Both the position numbers and the translations under genes were made by a program. A stretch of DNA of 64,000 bases from positions 41,045 to 105,044 of IMG/VR virus record IMGVR_UViG_3300020468_000003; one strand, given 5' to 3'. The notes under the pieces are model-generated. The model was given only the letters and a program-made list of their open reading frames with translations. It had not been told where the DNA came from and made no database searches. Shown piece by piece: positions 1 through 9,541 of this stretch. The first letter of the stretch is position 1. The number at the start of each line of letters is the position of its first letter. Source of the DNA: a virus.

Positions 1-3000
1 CGGTTATCTTATTGTTGCTCCATTGTAAAGTACAATTTGTAAATTCTGAAACAGAAGATGCTATAGAAGTTACTGTTGCACCTTCTACTTTAGAAATGAT
101 TGCACTTGCACCACCACCATTAGTCCCTTCATTATCAAAATTAATTACATCGTCTACTTTATAGTTAATTCCAGCATTTCTAATATCCACACCTGTAATA
201 GATCCTTTAGTAGTAGATTCGATTTCTGATTCTTGACTAAAGAAACTTTGAGATTCAATAATAAAATCATTTCTAGATCCAGTTATACCTAACTGATGTG
301 GGAAAGTATTTCTAACTAACTCTGATGAATTTAAATCAAAACTTTGATCTTTATCATCTAATTGATTTAATGATCTAAATCTCTTACCTACAAAGTAAGG
401 GAATTTTGGAGTAAATAAACCATCAGTTGATATACCTGCAAAATATGCATAAGTTCCATTTGGATATTCTGGAGTTTTACAGAATCTTGTATTATGAATA
501 TCTAAATCTCCAGTAGCATCATATCTGTAATCTTCAATGAAGAATCCATTTGCAAATCCGCTTGGACGATCTACAATAATAGATGGATCTAATTTATAAC
601 CTACTTGTAATGGTCTTACACCCGATGTAGGATCAAGAGGATCGCTATAACCAAAAGGGCCGTAGATTGGATGTCCATCATAAGCATATCCAATGATTGG
701 AGAGTGTGTTGTTCCTGTATCATTAAATTCTCCAGATGCTATTTCATTTGAATAAGATAGATTAACATATTCCAATCCTTTCTTAAGAGTAGGATACAAA
801 TATTCAGATCCATGTCTTTGAGCATCATTTATAATTAGAGATCTAACACTACTGGATAATATTGCATTTTTACCTGCTGATGTAACACTAATACTAGTTT
901 TTGCTTGTGTATAATTTGTTCCTTCAGATATAACAACTACTTCTATAAGTTGACCATCTCTTATAATAGGACGAACTACTGCACCACTACCATCTCCAAC
1001 TACTATTGCTTCAGGAACAGAGAAATATTCAGATCCTCTAGATCTAACATCAACTCTAATAAGTTTACCACCAACTACAACAGGATATAATGATGCACCT
1101 TTACCATTTTTAATACTAACACTAGGAGATCTCTCAAAGTTTAATGTTGTGCTTCCATATCCAGTTCCAGTTTCATAAAGATAAGCATCTATAATATTAC
1201 CTCTAACATAAGGTGTTGCTGTGATAACCCCTGTACCTGCTGCACCGAACGAAACGTTAATGTTTAACTTTATGTCTGGATACTTGAATTGGTGGAACCC
1301 AGACCCAACAGAGTCTAATTTAATGTATAACTTACTATCATAATTATCTCTAATAGTTCCAGCAACACCTGCATCAGCAACTCTAAACTGATCTTTACTT
1401 TTCTCAAAGATATAATATTGATTAGTAGTAACTAATCCAGATATAACAGTTCCTGAATTTTGATATTCTACTAAATCACCTTCTTGGAATCCATGATTTT
1501 TAAAATTAACAAGATGATCTATAGTAGATATGCCAACTGGTTTAACACTTAGCTCTCTATTTTGATAATTAGAACCTCCTTCTATAACTCTAATTGATTT
1601 TAAAGTCTTCTTACCATTAAAAGTCCTAAATCTATGAATACCAGAATTAGAAGTAGTAGTAAACCCAACAGTATTAATACCAGTTTTGAAATCAGTTTCG
1701 GAGAAATATAATCTAATTGTTTTTGAGTTTACAAATTCTGCGATATATTTTGTATTCTCTATTAAAAATCTATTCTGATCTGCATTAGAAGCAGCAAATG
1801 TTCCTATCCCTAATGCAGGATTACCATTTGTTCGGTATACAACTTCTTCTCCATCTGCAAAATTATGTTCTCCTAAAAATGTAATAGTTTCTGCAGTCTC
1901 TCCTATACCACCACCAAATGTTAATAATCTAGCATCAAAACTAGCACTTAAGAATGATTGCTCAACAACTGGTTCTAAAGCAACACCATTACCAGGACCT
2001 CCACCAGTTATACTAACAGAAATAACTTTATCTAATTCTTTTGTTTGAGGATCTACTAAAATTTTATCAACAGATCCACTAAGAACTGGTCTTACAAGTG
2101 CTGTTGTTCCTGATCCAGTATTTGCAACCTCCATAGTTGGTGGATTTATAACATCATAACCAGTTCCTGAGTTTACTACGTTTACAGATGTTAAAGGACC
2201 TGAATATATTTTATCTTGAGATTTGTAATTCTTAATCTCAACACCATTTATCATCATACCCACAGTTTCTGTGGTAGTATCTAATCCATCATTCTCTCTA
2301 GGTATTAACGGAAACTTTCTAAGAAGTTTTTGTGGTTCAATTTGTTTTTGATGAACAGATCTTAAAGTAAAAGTATGTTTTCCTCCAACTCCTACAATTA
2401 AAGGATCAAATTCAAGATTTAAATCTCCTTGGATAAAAGAGTTTGATGAATAAAGTTTAATTTTATTTTTATCGTTTAATACTCTAACGTAATATGATTT
2501 ACCTGTATCTAATCCTGTGATTGCTACATTTTCTGGTTCATAAACAACTTCATCGCCAGTTAAAAATGGAACGTCAGTAGGGAAATTGATAATAGAATAT
2601 GCCAATTCTCCTGTATCTGCTTGTAGAGCATTAGTTTCCGTGTTTCCTGCACCAATAAAGGTTATAGCAGTTCCAACCACTATAGATGGTGTTGAAGGTA
2701 CAGTGTCTTGTCTAAATGTATAAGATGGAAGAGAGTTAGATGCAACATACAAAAACTCTTCACCATAAAATCCAAAATCAAGATCTTCGCTATAAACGTT
2801 CTGTACGTCCGCAAATAAGTCTGAATATTGTAGAGGTACAAATTTACTTGTAGTCTTCTTTGGTACTCTTCTAATCGAATGTGGGATGCTTGCATCAGTG
2901 CTAAATCCAGTATAATCTAGTGTTACTTGCTTATCATTAAAATCAATAGCAGTAACTTTAGCATTTGTTAATTTTACCTCTTTAGTGCTATCGTTTATAA

Positions 3001-4447
3001 TATCAACGCGATCATTTATTTTTAAACTTGCTTTATCAATTGTAGACTTTAAAGTAAACTGTTTTGTACCTGTATCAATATTAGAACATTCATAACTGGA
3101 ACTAGTATTGTATATGAAAGAATTAGCAAATCTTTCCTTATCAGTTCTATCTGCTGCTGATACTGGATTATTAATTACATCTCCTAATTCTTTAACTGTT
3201 ATTTTTTCATTAACTAATGCAAGACCTGCATCTTTTGCAAGATTTATATTTGATACTATTGCTGCTACTCTTAAGTTAACTGGTTTAGTGAAATCTCCAT
3301 TTTCGTAACCAAATATAATTTTGTCAGATCTAATATCAGCAGCTGCTGTAATATCATTATCAATACCAGAACAATTTAAAAATTGGTTTATTGTTTTATC
3401 AGTATATGTTATAGTGTTAATACCACTAAGAACAGTTCCAGTTGCATCAAACCCAACAGTAGAATCAACTGTAATTACTGAAGATCCAGCTGAAACATTA
3501 GTTATAGATTTTGTATTAGGAGTTACTTCAAAATCCCCTTCAATGAGATCTTTATTACTATATCCAATAAACAGTGCTAACTTATAATATGTCTTATTAT
3601 TTCTAGTTAATATTTCAATTTCAGATACTGCTGCTTTTGTTCTAGGATTACTTTTACTATAAATTGTTTGTCCTACTAATTTATTAACATCTCCTGATAG
3701 TTTTTCTACTAAAACTATTTCTCTTCTAATATATTCTGCATCAGAGGGTTTTAATAGAAACTGTTCTAAGTCAATAACAGAAGGTGAAACACCAAATAAA
3801 ACTTTGTAGAGTATTCTAAATGATTCTTCTGTACCTTTTGATTGATAAAAAGTTCTTGCTTCTTTAATAAAATTACCAGCATCCAATTCAGGTACGAAAC
3901 CTACATCTTCTAAACCAGGTGTATATGAATATTTTATCTTTTTATAAAATTCTTTTAAAAATAAAGAACTTAAATTCTGTACTGGAGATTCATTAGTATG
4001 ATCTGCACTAACCGATGTATCAAATACAAGTTCTTCTGAATCACTAAGACTATGGTAGGATGTTATTCCACTAAAACCACGTACACAACCTGTAAAAGTA
4101 TTTGTAGTTAAACCAGTATATGTAATTATTTCATCATCAATCTTAAGAAGACCATATTCATTAGGAAATCCTCTTGTACTTTCAACAGTAATAGTACTAT
4201 CTGTTGAAACAGAATCTGAAGTAAGAGAAGTAACACCTACAATAACTTGTGGTGTTAATTGGTCAAGACTTAAATACTGGTCAAGATTATCAACCAGGTC
4301 AATAGGACCTCCTTGATACTCCTGTGAACGGTAGTATTGCTGAAAGAATTCTACTGTCTTAGGACTTTGATCTAAAATATATTCAGGTAATTGTCCTTCT
4401 ATCAGTTGGTGAACCTTTACTCTCGATTCGATACCAGTTTGTATCAT
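1..4447 (-). CDS. Very large virion structural protein next to gp6 (N-terminal part, runs off window)
   Basis: This frame starts with ATG at 4447 and stays open to the window edge, about 1482 codons, so the C-terminus is missing. The N-terminus begins MIQTGIESRVKVHQLIEG and continues through a helical region of about 70 residues. After that come Gly/Val/Thr-rich segments typical of phage beta-structured tail proteins. It begins 3 bases after the gp6 stop and lies downstream in the gp25-gp6 unit, so it is almost certainly a baseplate or tail component. In T4-like cyanophages a giant structural gene commonly follows gp6. I do not recognise a T4 gp7/gp8/gp10 signature, so the exact role is open. 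Confidence 0.8.
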   Translation of the reverse strand, partial: MIQTGIESRVKVHQLIEGQLPEYILDQSPKTVEFFQQYYRSQEYQGGPIDLVDNLDQYLSLDQLTPQVIVGVTSLTSDSVSTDSTITVESTRGFPNEYGLLKIDDEIITYTGLTTNTFTGCVRGFSGITSYHSLSDSEELVFDTSVSADHTNESPVQNLSSLFLKEFYKKIKYSYTPGLEDVGFVPELDAGNFIKEARTFYQSKGTEESFRILYKVLFGVSPSVIDLEQFLLKPSDAEYIRREIVLVEKLSGDVNKLVGQTIYSKSNPRTKAAVSEIEILTRNNKTYYKLALFIGYSNKDLIEGDFEVTPNTKSITNVSAGSSVITVDSTVGFDATGTVLSGINTITYTDKTINQFLNCSGIDNDITAAADIRSDKIIFGYENGDFTKPVNLRVAAIVSNINLAKDAGLALVNEKITVKELGDVINNPVSAADRTDKERFANSFIYNTSSSYECSNIDTGTKQFTLKSTIDKASLKINDRVDIINDSTKEVKLTNAKVTAIDFNDKQVTLDYTGFSTDASIPHSIRRVPKKTTSKFVPLQYSDLFADVQNVYSEDLDFGFYGEEFLYVASNSLPSYTFRQDTVPSTPSIVVGTAITFIGAGNTETNALQADTGELAYSIINFPTDVPFLTGDEVVYEPENVAITGLDTGKSYYVRVLNDKNKIKLYSSNSFIQGDLNLEFDPLIVGVGGKHTFTLRSVHQKQIEPQKLLRKFPLIPRENDGLDTTTETVGMMINGVEIKNYKSQDKIYSGPLTSVNVVNSGTGYDVINPPTMEVANTGSGTTALVRPVLSGSVDKILVDPQTKELDKVISVSITGGGPGNGVALEPVVEQSFLSASFDARLLTFGGGIGETAETITFLGEHNFADGEEVVYRTNGNPALGIGTFAASNADQNRFLIENTKYIAEFVNSKTIRLYFSETDFKTGINTVGFTTTSNSGIHRFRTFNGKKTLKSIRVIEGGSNYQNRELSVKPVGISTIDHLVNFKNHGFQEGDLVEYQNSGTVISGLVTTNQYYIFEKSKDQFRVADAGVAGTIRDNYDSKLYIKLDSVGSGFHQFKYPDIKLNINVSFGAAGTGVITATPYVRGNIIDAYLYETGTGYGSTTLNFERSPSVSIKNGKGASLYPVVVGGKLIRVDVRSRGSEYFSVPEAIVVGDGSGAVVRPIIRDGQLIEVVVISEGTNYTQAKTSISVTSAGKNAILSSSVRSLIINDAQRHGSEYLYPTLKKGLEYVNLSYSNEIASGEFNDTGTTHSPIIGYAYDGHPIYGPFGYSDPLDPTSGVRPLQVGYKLDPSIIVDRPSGFANGFFIEDYRYDATGDLDIHNTRFCKTPEYPNGTYAYFAGISTDGLFTPKFPYFVGKRFRSLNQLDDKDQSFDLNSSELVRNTFPHQLGITGSRNDFIIESQSFFSQESEIESTTKGSITGVDIRNAGINYKVDDVINFDNEGTNGGGASAIISKVEGATVTSIASSVSEFTNCTLQWSNNKIT

Positions 4448-4450
4448 ATT

Positions 4451-6349
4451 TTATCCTCTTTTTAGCTCTCCGTTGCTATAACTAGATGTTACCTTAAATC
4501 CTACACCTGAAATCTTCTCTCCTGAAGATATAGTGTCCTTAATCATATTTATCGTACTTTTTGAAACATCAAACTCAAGGTATAAATCCTTCAATCCAAC
4601 TACATCATTAGATTCTGGGAATGCTTGAACTTCAATTATATCATCTGCTAAAACAGTACTGGTTATTAAAGTTGTAGTTAGAATTACTTCTCCTTTTATA
4701 TAATCTACAATACCTGCAGATTTAATAACAACTCTATTTTCTCCAGTTTCTTCAATTGGTTTAACTATTGAAAGAACACCAGTTCTTCCATCTGTATTAG
4801 GAATATCTGTTAAGTAAACTATATCAGGTTCATTGATAATTCTAAATCCAGTACTTTTTATATTGAAACCACCACTATTTACATGGAATCTGTTTCCGAA
4901 GCATAATTCATACTGTGCTTCTTGATTTACAAGTGCTCTTAGATTTCTTCTAATCCTTACTCTTGTAATATTAGAAGTTATAGAACGATCTACATCATCA
5001 ATTACATTTAAAATCTTACTATATTTAAATCTTCCACCAAATTTACTTAAATCCACAGAATTTGAGTATGATTGAAGAGAATTTGAAACGTTTGTCTTCA
5101 AATTATCAACGTTTGTAATCTGAGATGAGTTGAAATAGACTGAAGAATCAACTTCAACATAAAGAATTTTAATATCAACAAGTTTTTGGTTAATTCCTGT
5201 TAATGCATAACTCTTTAATTTACTCAAAATAAAGTCTTTATCAAAATCTGACACAAAATCGCCATTTTTTGGTTTAATACTAATCCTAACAGTACCAAAT
5301 TCAGGTGGTTCTAACTCTTCCCCACCAACAACTGATATAGATTCAGTGTTTGGGTAGATATTTTGTATGATTGCCTCATAATCTCTTGCTGTAACTGCTC
5401 TAAATTGAGCAGCATATAATCTTGGAGCAAAATATTTAACTGATTCTATGGGTTCTATGTCTGTTCCACTAGTACTTTTAGTAACTGTAGTTAATTGTGC
5501 TGATGTTACTGTAACAGGATTGTTCAAACTGTTTATAAATGTACCTGCAAATGAGAAATTAGCAGCTCCATTACCCAATTCTCCATCTGTAACGATGTAG
5601 GTTACTGTAATTTCTGTCCCATTTTCTAATTTTTTACCAAAAATACCATCTCCAAAGAGTAATTCGTACTTCTCATCCTGTACTTCTTGTATTAAATATA
5701 TTTCCGAATCAGATCCAACACCAATAATATTATCAACAAGTGAATATTCTCTTCCAGTACCTGATTCTCCTACACCTTTTACCTTAACAACAATGGTTTG
5801 TATGTCTATAAATGGGTTATCAAGTAAAAAACGTTGATCTAAACTACCATCAACTGTAAATTTCTTCTTTAAAAGTGCTCCTTGATATATTAAAACTGGA
5901 TCTTCGAGTGTACCAAAACTTGCTTTACCATCTACTACTGCTGTGGTAATAGGTTCTGGTATAGAAAATATGTAAGAACTATCATCTGTAGCACCCACAC
6001 ATACTGGTCCTCTTGCTTCAAGGGTAAGTGTTGCTAAACTTGCTGAACATTCTACATCCAATCTTATACTTGCTCTTGAACAAGTTCTAGAACGAGGTAC
6101 ATATCCTATTCCTCTTGCCAAAGATACGACATTTTCCCTCAAAGTTGCAGAATCTAAGAAAGATTCATTAACAACCATGTTTGCATTGAAGGAGTTAATG
6201 TAAGTATTGTATGCTAAAGTATTTAAAAGAACCGAAAAGTTAGATCCCTCAAAATCAAAATCAGTAAAAGTAGAATTTGCTCTCAAATAATCTTTTAACT
6301 GTGTCTTGATTTGATCAAAATCTAAGTTTGTAAATTTAGTAAAAGGCAT
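4451..6349 (-). CDS. gp6: Baseplate wedge protein gp6-like
   Basis: At 632 residues it is close to T4 gp6 and the cyanophage homologues. The N-terminus (MPFTKFTNLDFDQIK) with the following LLNTLAYNTYINSFNANMV stretch and the LRENVVSLARGIGYVPRSR segment are the typical start of the gp6/J-type baseplate wedge family. An ARDYEAIIQNIYP motif near residue 325 is the conserved core of baseplate J-like proteins. gp6 forms the inner baseplate ring and pairs with gp25, which lies directly upstream with a one-base gap. The gene sits between gp25 and the giant structural gene, as in T4-like cyanophages. Confidence 0.93.
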   Translation of the reverse strand: MPFTKFTNLDFDQIKTQLKDYLRANSTFTDFDFEGSNFSVLLNTLAYNTYINSFNANMVVNESFLDSATLRENVVSLARGIGYVPRSRTCSRASIRLDVECSASLATLTLEARGPVCVGATDDSSYIFSIPEPITTAVVDGKASFGTLEDPVLIYQGALLKKKFTVDGSLDQRFLLDNPFIDIQTIVVKVKGVGESGTGREYSLVDNIIGVGSDSEIYLIQEVQDEKYELLFGDGIFGKKLENGTEITVTYIVTDGELGNGAANFSFAGTFINSLNNPVTVTSAQLTTVTKSTSGTDIEPIESVKYFAPRLYAAQFRAVTARDYEAIIQNIYPNTESISVVGGEELEPPEFGTVRISIKPKNGDFVSDFDKDFILSKLKSYALTGINQKLVDIKILYVEVDSSVYFNSSQITNVDNLKTNVSNSLQSYSNSVDLSKFGGRFKYSKILNVIDDVDRSITSNITRVRIRRNLRALVNQEAQYELCFGNRFHVNSGGFNIKSTGFRIINEPDIVYLTDIPNTDGRTGVLSIVKPIEETGENRVVIKSAGIVDYIKGEVILTTTLITSTVLADDIIEVQAFPESNDVVGLKDLYLEFDVSKSTINMIKDTISSGEKISGVGFKVTSSYSNGELKRG

Positions 6350-6350
6350 A

Positions 6351-6752
6351 TTATCTTGTTGCTTCTAATAGGAACGTATAATCTTGTGTTGGTGCAGATT
6401 CTCCAATCAAACTGAAGTTTACATTTACTTCAAATTGATTATCATCTGGATTCGCATCCACTTTAACTACTAAGTTAGAGACTCTTGGTTCAAAGTTTAG
6501 TATTGCTTCTGTAATTTCACGTTCAATTACTGATGCTGTAGCAAAATCAACAAAGTCGAACAATGATCTACGGACATTTGATCCGAAGAGACTATCAAAA
6601 AATCTTTCTCCACGAATAGTTTGAACGATATTGCTTACAGACTTACGAATACACGCAGTATCTCTCAATACAGGTATATCTTTTGTAACAGGATGTGGTT
6701 CAAAAGATAGACTTATATCTCTAAATTCTCGTGATCTTAATTGGGATGCCAT
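6351..6752 (-). CDS. gp25: Baseplate wedge protein gp25-like
   Basis: This 133-residue protein has the gp25/lysozyme-like (GPW_gp25) layout. A basic N-terminus leads to IRKSVSNIVQTIRGERFFDSLFG, then FDFVDFATASVIEREITEAI and a C-terminal beta region. The family is a small wedge protein holding gp6 and the sheath contact, and is shared with type VI secretion baseplates (TssE). The gene is followed one base later by gp6. The start is followed by MASQLRSREFRDI; a TATAAATG string overlaps the start codon but is too close to serve as a late promoter. Confidence 0.95.
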   Translation of the reverse strand: MASQLRSREFRDISLSFEPHPVTKDIPVLRDTACIRKSVSNIVQTIRGERFFDSLFGSNVRRSLFDFVDFATASVIEREITEAILNFEPRVSNLVVKVDANPDDNQFEVNVNFSLIGESAPTQDYTFLLEATR

Positions 6753-6788
6753 TTATACAATACTTCTTCATTGTATTTAGCATGTTTT

Positions 6789-7304
6789 TTACAATAAGTT
6801 ACAAGGATAGTGTTTATTGGGTTGTTCCCACCAAAAATGGAGGTCAAATTGGTCGCTATCGTACTGTAAAGACGTTAAATTGCACTTAAAACGACTATGT
6901 TGGCTCTCACAAAGTGCTACAGCATACAAATCAGCACCTGATGCCCTTGTCATTACGTTACATAACTCCATCAAATTATTTCCTTGCACTACACCAGACT
7001 GAACTAATACAAACTTATCCCATCTTCTCTGCCACTTCATAAAATTCTGTGTAAATTCAGTTAAATACTCAGTTTTGTCTTCATCTGGGTATGGAACGTT
7101 AACTGATTCAATATTAAATATCTCTTCATCCACTGTTAGACTATGAGAAATTATTTGTGTCGCAATTCCTGAGTAATCAGGAGCAACACACAGGAAACAA
7201 GTGTTTTTTGGATGAATTGGCATCTTTGCCATCTTCATTTTATACACTAATTCCTGTATTAATGCCCTTTCTTTATCTTCTGATATAAAAAGTAGTTTTT
7301 TCAC
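6789..7304 (-). CDS. Phosphoribosyltransferase-like protein with altered PRPP loop
   Basis: This is a 171-residue protein. The segment FVLVQSGVVQGNNLMEL followed by ASGADLYAVALCES around residues 101-135 matches the beta-strand/PRPP-loop/helix/strand pattern of type I phosphoribosyltransferases (hydrophobic strand, two acids, x, TTG). The two acids are replaced by Gln-Ser and the TTG by VQG, so catalysis is doubtful. A second strand-loop (FLCVAPDYSGIATQI) fits the same fold. It overlaps the upstream 267-residue gene by 4 bases (ATGA) and lies just upstream of gp25. The fold call is inference; the true role is unknown. Confidence 0.55.
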   Translation of the reverse strand: MKKLLFISEDKERALIQELVYKMKMAKMPIHPKNTCFLCVAPDYSGIATQIISHSLTVDEEIFNIESVNVPYPDEDKTEYLTEFTQNFMKWQRRWDKFVLVQSGVVQGNNLMELCNVMTRASGADLYAVALCESQHSRFKCNLTSLQYDSDQFDLHFWWEQPNKHYPCNLL

Positions 7305-8104
7305 CCTAATTCTGGATAATCTGTGTAATTTATACCATCAATTTGGGGACCTCCGTAGTTTATGCCATCAATTGATGGATCTGCAGTCACATAAAACTCA
7401 GATGCAGTGTTTCCGACACCTACTTCACCTACTAGATCCCAACCTGATGGATCATTATTCCTTTCTTTTGCTGTTTTCCAGTAATAATTGTCCTCAGAAC
7501 CCAATCCATCTCTATCATGACCATTTTCAACCTGATAATACACCGTTGAGACCTTAAAATCGGGCACTTTTGGTGTTTCTGGGGTTAAACTGTTATCATA
7601 TATCCTCATTCTGTTGTTAGGATAGAGTGCAAACTGCCCATTATCCAGTTCTAAGAGGTTAAAAGACTTATGTTCAGCAGGTTGTTCGCTAGTTGAGTAA
7701 TCAATTGCGTCTACATCCTGATGATAGTTGTCTAAAGTACAAATATATGTACCACTTTGCGTTCCGAAGTCTCTTGTATAGATTTCATAGTGCATTGAAC
7801 CCACAAATTGCTTCTGAGTTGCCACTACACCATAGTCCATACAGTTCCAAAACTGTAAATTATGCAATGTCATGTCTGGAGTTGGTGTTTCTGGGTCTGA
7901 AACAAACGCAGAAATCGGCAACTTATCAAACATCGCAGCATATTCGGGTAAATACGTCTCAAAATAAAAGGCACGACCAGGAATACTCTTAGCCGATACC
8001 CATACTCCTTTAACAAACTCACCATGACCACTCTTATGGTCGGTTAAGTATTCCTTTCTTACCCACACTTCATAAGAAGGTAAATTACAAATAAGTGCTG
8101 GCAT
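7301..8104 (-). CDS. Conserved cyanophage protein of unknown function, 267 aa
   Basis: This is a soluble 267-residue protein without signal peptide or membrane segments. It is rich in aromatic residues (e.g. YYQVENGHDRDGLGSEDNYYW). A C-terminal duplication reads SIDGINYGGP then QIDGINYTDYP, suggesting a short repeated strand. It overlaps the next gene by 4 bases, so the two are probably translationally coupled. It sits in the conserved block between the glycosyltransferase-like gene and gp25. I recognise no catalytic motif and assign no function. Confidence 0.75.
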   Translation of the reverse strand: MPALICNLPSYEVWVRKEYLTDHKSGHGEFVKGVWVSAKSIPGRAFYFETYLPEYAAMFDKLPISAFVSDPETPTPDMTLHNLQFWNCMDYGVVATQKQFVGSMHYEIYTRDFGTQSGTYICTLDNYHQDVDAIDYSTSEQPAEHKSFNLLELDNGQFALYPNNRMRIYDNSLTPETPKVPDFKVSTVYYQVENGHDRDGLGSEDNYYWKTAKERNNDPSGWDLVGEVGVGNTASEFYVTADPSIDGINYGGPQIDGINYTDYPELG

Positions 8105-8109
8105 CTAAG

Positions 8110-8232
8110 TTATCTCCCCTGTCCTCTGTATCTCTTACGAGCCGAGTTACGCGATGTGGGGGCATATTTTGAATGCTTACCTCTTCCTTGTCGAGACTTT
8201 TTAGGTTTTCTGTCTCCTTCTTTCATTGCCAT
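8110..8232 (-). CDS. Small highly basic protein, 40 aa
   Basis: An ATG-initiated reading frame of 40 codons begins MAMKEGDRKPKKSRQG and ends RKRYRGQGR. About a third of the residues are Lys or Arg, suggesting nucleic-acid binding. It lies 3 bases after the stop of the 52-aa gene and 5 bases before the 267-aa gene, with the same strand and tight spacing, as expected of an operon member. Small basic proteins like this are conserved in cyanomyoviruses; the function is unknown. Confidence 0.75.
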   Translation of the reverse strand: MAMKEGDRKPKKSRQGRGKHSKYAPTSRNSARKRYRGQGR

Positions 8233-8235
8233 AGT

Positions 8236-8394
8236 TTATTTTCGTATTGTTTCGAGTGATTCAGGTCGAGGGGTTCCCTCGCTGTAAAATTTCTGAGAAA
8301 GATCCATCATAGTATCGAAGTATTCTTCCTCAGTTAAGTTTTGGTAGACGAGTTCCCCGTCCACCTTAATATCAAATAACTCTAGTCTTTTCAT
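8236..8394 (-). CDS. Small acidic conserved cyanophage protein, 52 aa
   Basis: The frame starts with ATG at 8394 and encodes a protein opening MKRLELFDIKVDGELVYQNL. A helix (LTEEEYFDTMMDLSQKFY) and a short polar tail follow. Its first 23 bases overlap the end of the upstream glycosyltransferase-like gene. The compact strand-strand-helix shape resembles other small T4-like cyanophage proteins; no function is assigned. Confidence 0.75.
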   Translation of the reverse strand: MKRLELFDIKVDGELVYQNLTEEEYFDTMMDLSQKFYSEGTPRPESLETIRK

Positions 8395-9271
8395 GTCCTA
8401 CACGGATACGAGGGTCGCACCAGATTTCAAAACCTGCTTCCTTTGCATCAAGACAGAAAGATACGTCCTCTCCGCACATATCCTGCACTTCTCCAGATTC
8501 AAAGACCTGCATCTTAGGTGCGAACCATGGATAAGGCATTTCTGGATGCTCAAATACTCCATGTTTAATCAGCAACCATCCGAAACCTGTATAGTCTACT
8601 GTAAAAGGTTTGCGTCTTTTCTGTATTGTTTCAAGAGTTTCATGATTCATAACTCCACCATTAGATCGGAAATCATCCTCCTCTAACCAGTGTGCAACTG
8701 AAGTAGTTTGACCATCTTCAGTACAATACCAACCACCAACAATTGATCTTTCCTTACTCGGATCAACCTTAAGGTTCTGTCCAATAACCTGACTTGCTGC
8801 TTTACCATCAGCATCTAATACAGCATTACCATCTTTATCAAGTATATCCTGTACTACATCTTCCTTGGTAATTGCTTCTTCTGGTGTTGCCATCAGAACA
8901 AGTTGATAAAACTTCTCTGAGTTGAATACTATATCACTATCAATCCATAACTGATAATCATACTTTAACTTACCATCCCAAGGTATCTGATCAGGACCAC
9001 GAAGAACGTTTGCTCCTAAACATTTACATCTTGCAAAGTTCACCATTGAACTATAGTCTTGAGAAATCTGAATACTTGCTCCTGCTTGTACTAGATCAAA
9101 ACATAGTTGAACGAATGACTTTAAAAAGATATAACTTACACCTCTACCAGGTAAACAGAATACTACTGTTTTTCCTTTTATTAATTGTCTTGCTAAAGCA
9201 TAATCCCATTCTTCCTTTTTTGGTTTGGACTTGACGGGGGTTTTTGCTTTAACTGTAAATCCTTTAGCCAT
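8372..9271 (-). CDS. GT-A fold glycosyltransferase-like protein
   Basis: This protein has 299 residues. After a Lys-rich N-terminus, the segment KTVVFCLPGRGVSYIFLKSFVQLCFDLVQAG gives a first strand and helix. YDYQLWIDSDIVF carries a DxD-type metal/sugar-nucleotide motif. Near the C-terminus, GEDVSFCLDAKEAGFEIWCDPRIRVGH matches the acidic-catalytic and histidine elements of GT2-type enzymes. The insertion LDKDGNAVLDADGKAASQ is unlike most GT2 proteins. It is the first gene of the unit read from the promoter at 9294-9322. Substrate is unknown; a sugar on a virion protein or nucleic acid is possible. Confidence 0.7.
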   Translation of the reverse strand: MAKGFTVKAKTPVKSKPKKEEWDYALARQLIKGKTVVFCLPGRGVSYIFLKSFVQLCFDLVQAGASIQISQDYSSMVNFARCKCLGANVLRGPDQIPWDGKLKYDYQLWIDSDIVFNSEKFYQLVLMATPEEAITKEDVVQDILDKDGNAVLDADGKAASQVIGQNLKVDPSKERSIVGGWYCTEDGQTTSVAHWLEEDDFRSNGGVMNHETLETIQKRRKPFTVDYTGFGWLLIKHGVFEHPEMPYPWFAPKMQVFESGEVQDMCGEDVSFCLDAKEAGFEIWCDPRIRVGHEKTRVI

Positions 9272-9293
9272 AATGTGTTGTAATTACATTCAT

Positions 9294-9322
9294 ATCATAC
9301 ACTATTATATAGTGGTTGTCAA
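9294..9322 (-). promoter_or_regulatory. Sigma70-type promoter for the glycosyltransferase-like operon
   Basis: On the minus strand TTGACA (9322-9317) is followed after exactly 17 bases by TATGAT (9299-9294). The start codon of the downstream gene is 23 bases further on. This is the best -35/-10 match in this part of the window, and lies in a 51-base gap between genes. Confidence 0.75.
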
Positions 9323-9541
9323 TTAGTATGAATGATCATCAAGAGAGGGGTTTTCCACCTCTATTTTTTGTGCAGGTAACTTAGTATATGATAGGTCTTC
9401 TTCTTTATATGATGTATGCATTAGACCAACCATTGCTTTAAGTGTAGTCCAAGTAACTTTGAAATCTTCTTCTTTTACCGAATGTAATATACAATCCTTA
9501 CCTGCGTAAAAATGATATATGGTATCAGTTTCTTTAATCAT
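9323..9541 (-). CDS. Conserved small protein, partner of AbrB-like gene, 72 aa
   Basis: The 72-residue product (MIKETDTIYHFYAGKDCILHSVKEEDF...) looks like a small alpha/beta protein, with a central KVTWTTLKAMVGLMHTSYKEEDL segment. Its start overlaps the stop of the upstream AbrB-like gene by 8 bases (ATGATTAA), so the two are coupled. No family was recognised; the pairing recalls two-gene toxin-antitoxin modules, but nothing here shows toxicity. Confidence 0.65.
   Translation of the reverse strand: MIKETDTIYHFYAGKDCILHSVKEEDFKVTWTTLKAMVGLMHTSYKEEDLSYTKLPAQKIEVENPSLDDHSY

Noticed and set aside
3108-3587. Plus-strand frames opposite the large structural gene
   Set aside because: They are antisense shadows of the open 1482-codon minus-strand gene.
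8372-9271. Capsular or DNA glucosyltransferase (T4 alpha/beta-gt)
   Set aside because: The DxD and C-terminal motifs fit a GT-A fold, but nothing here matches the GT-B T4 DNA glucosyltransferases.
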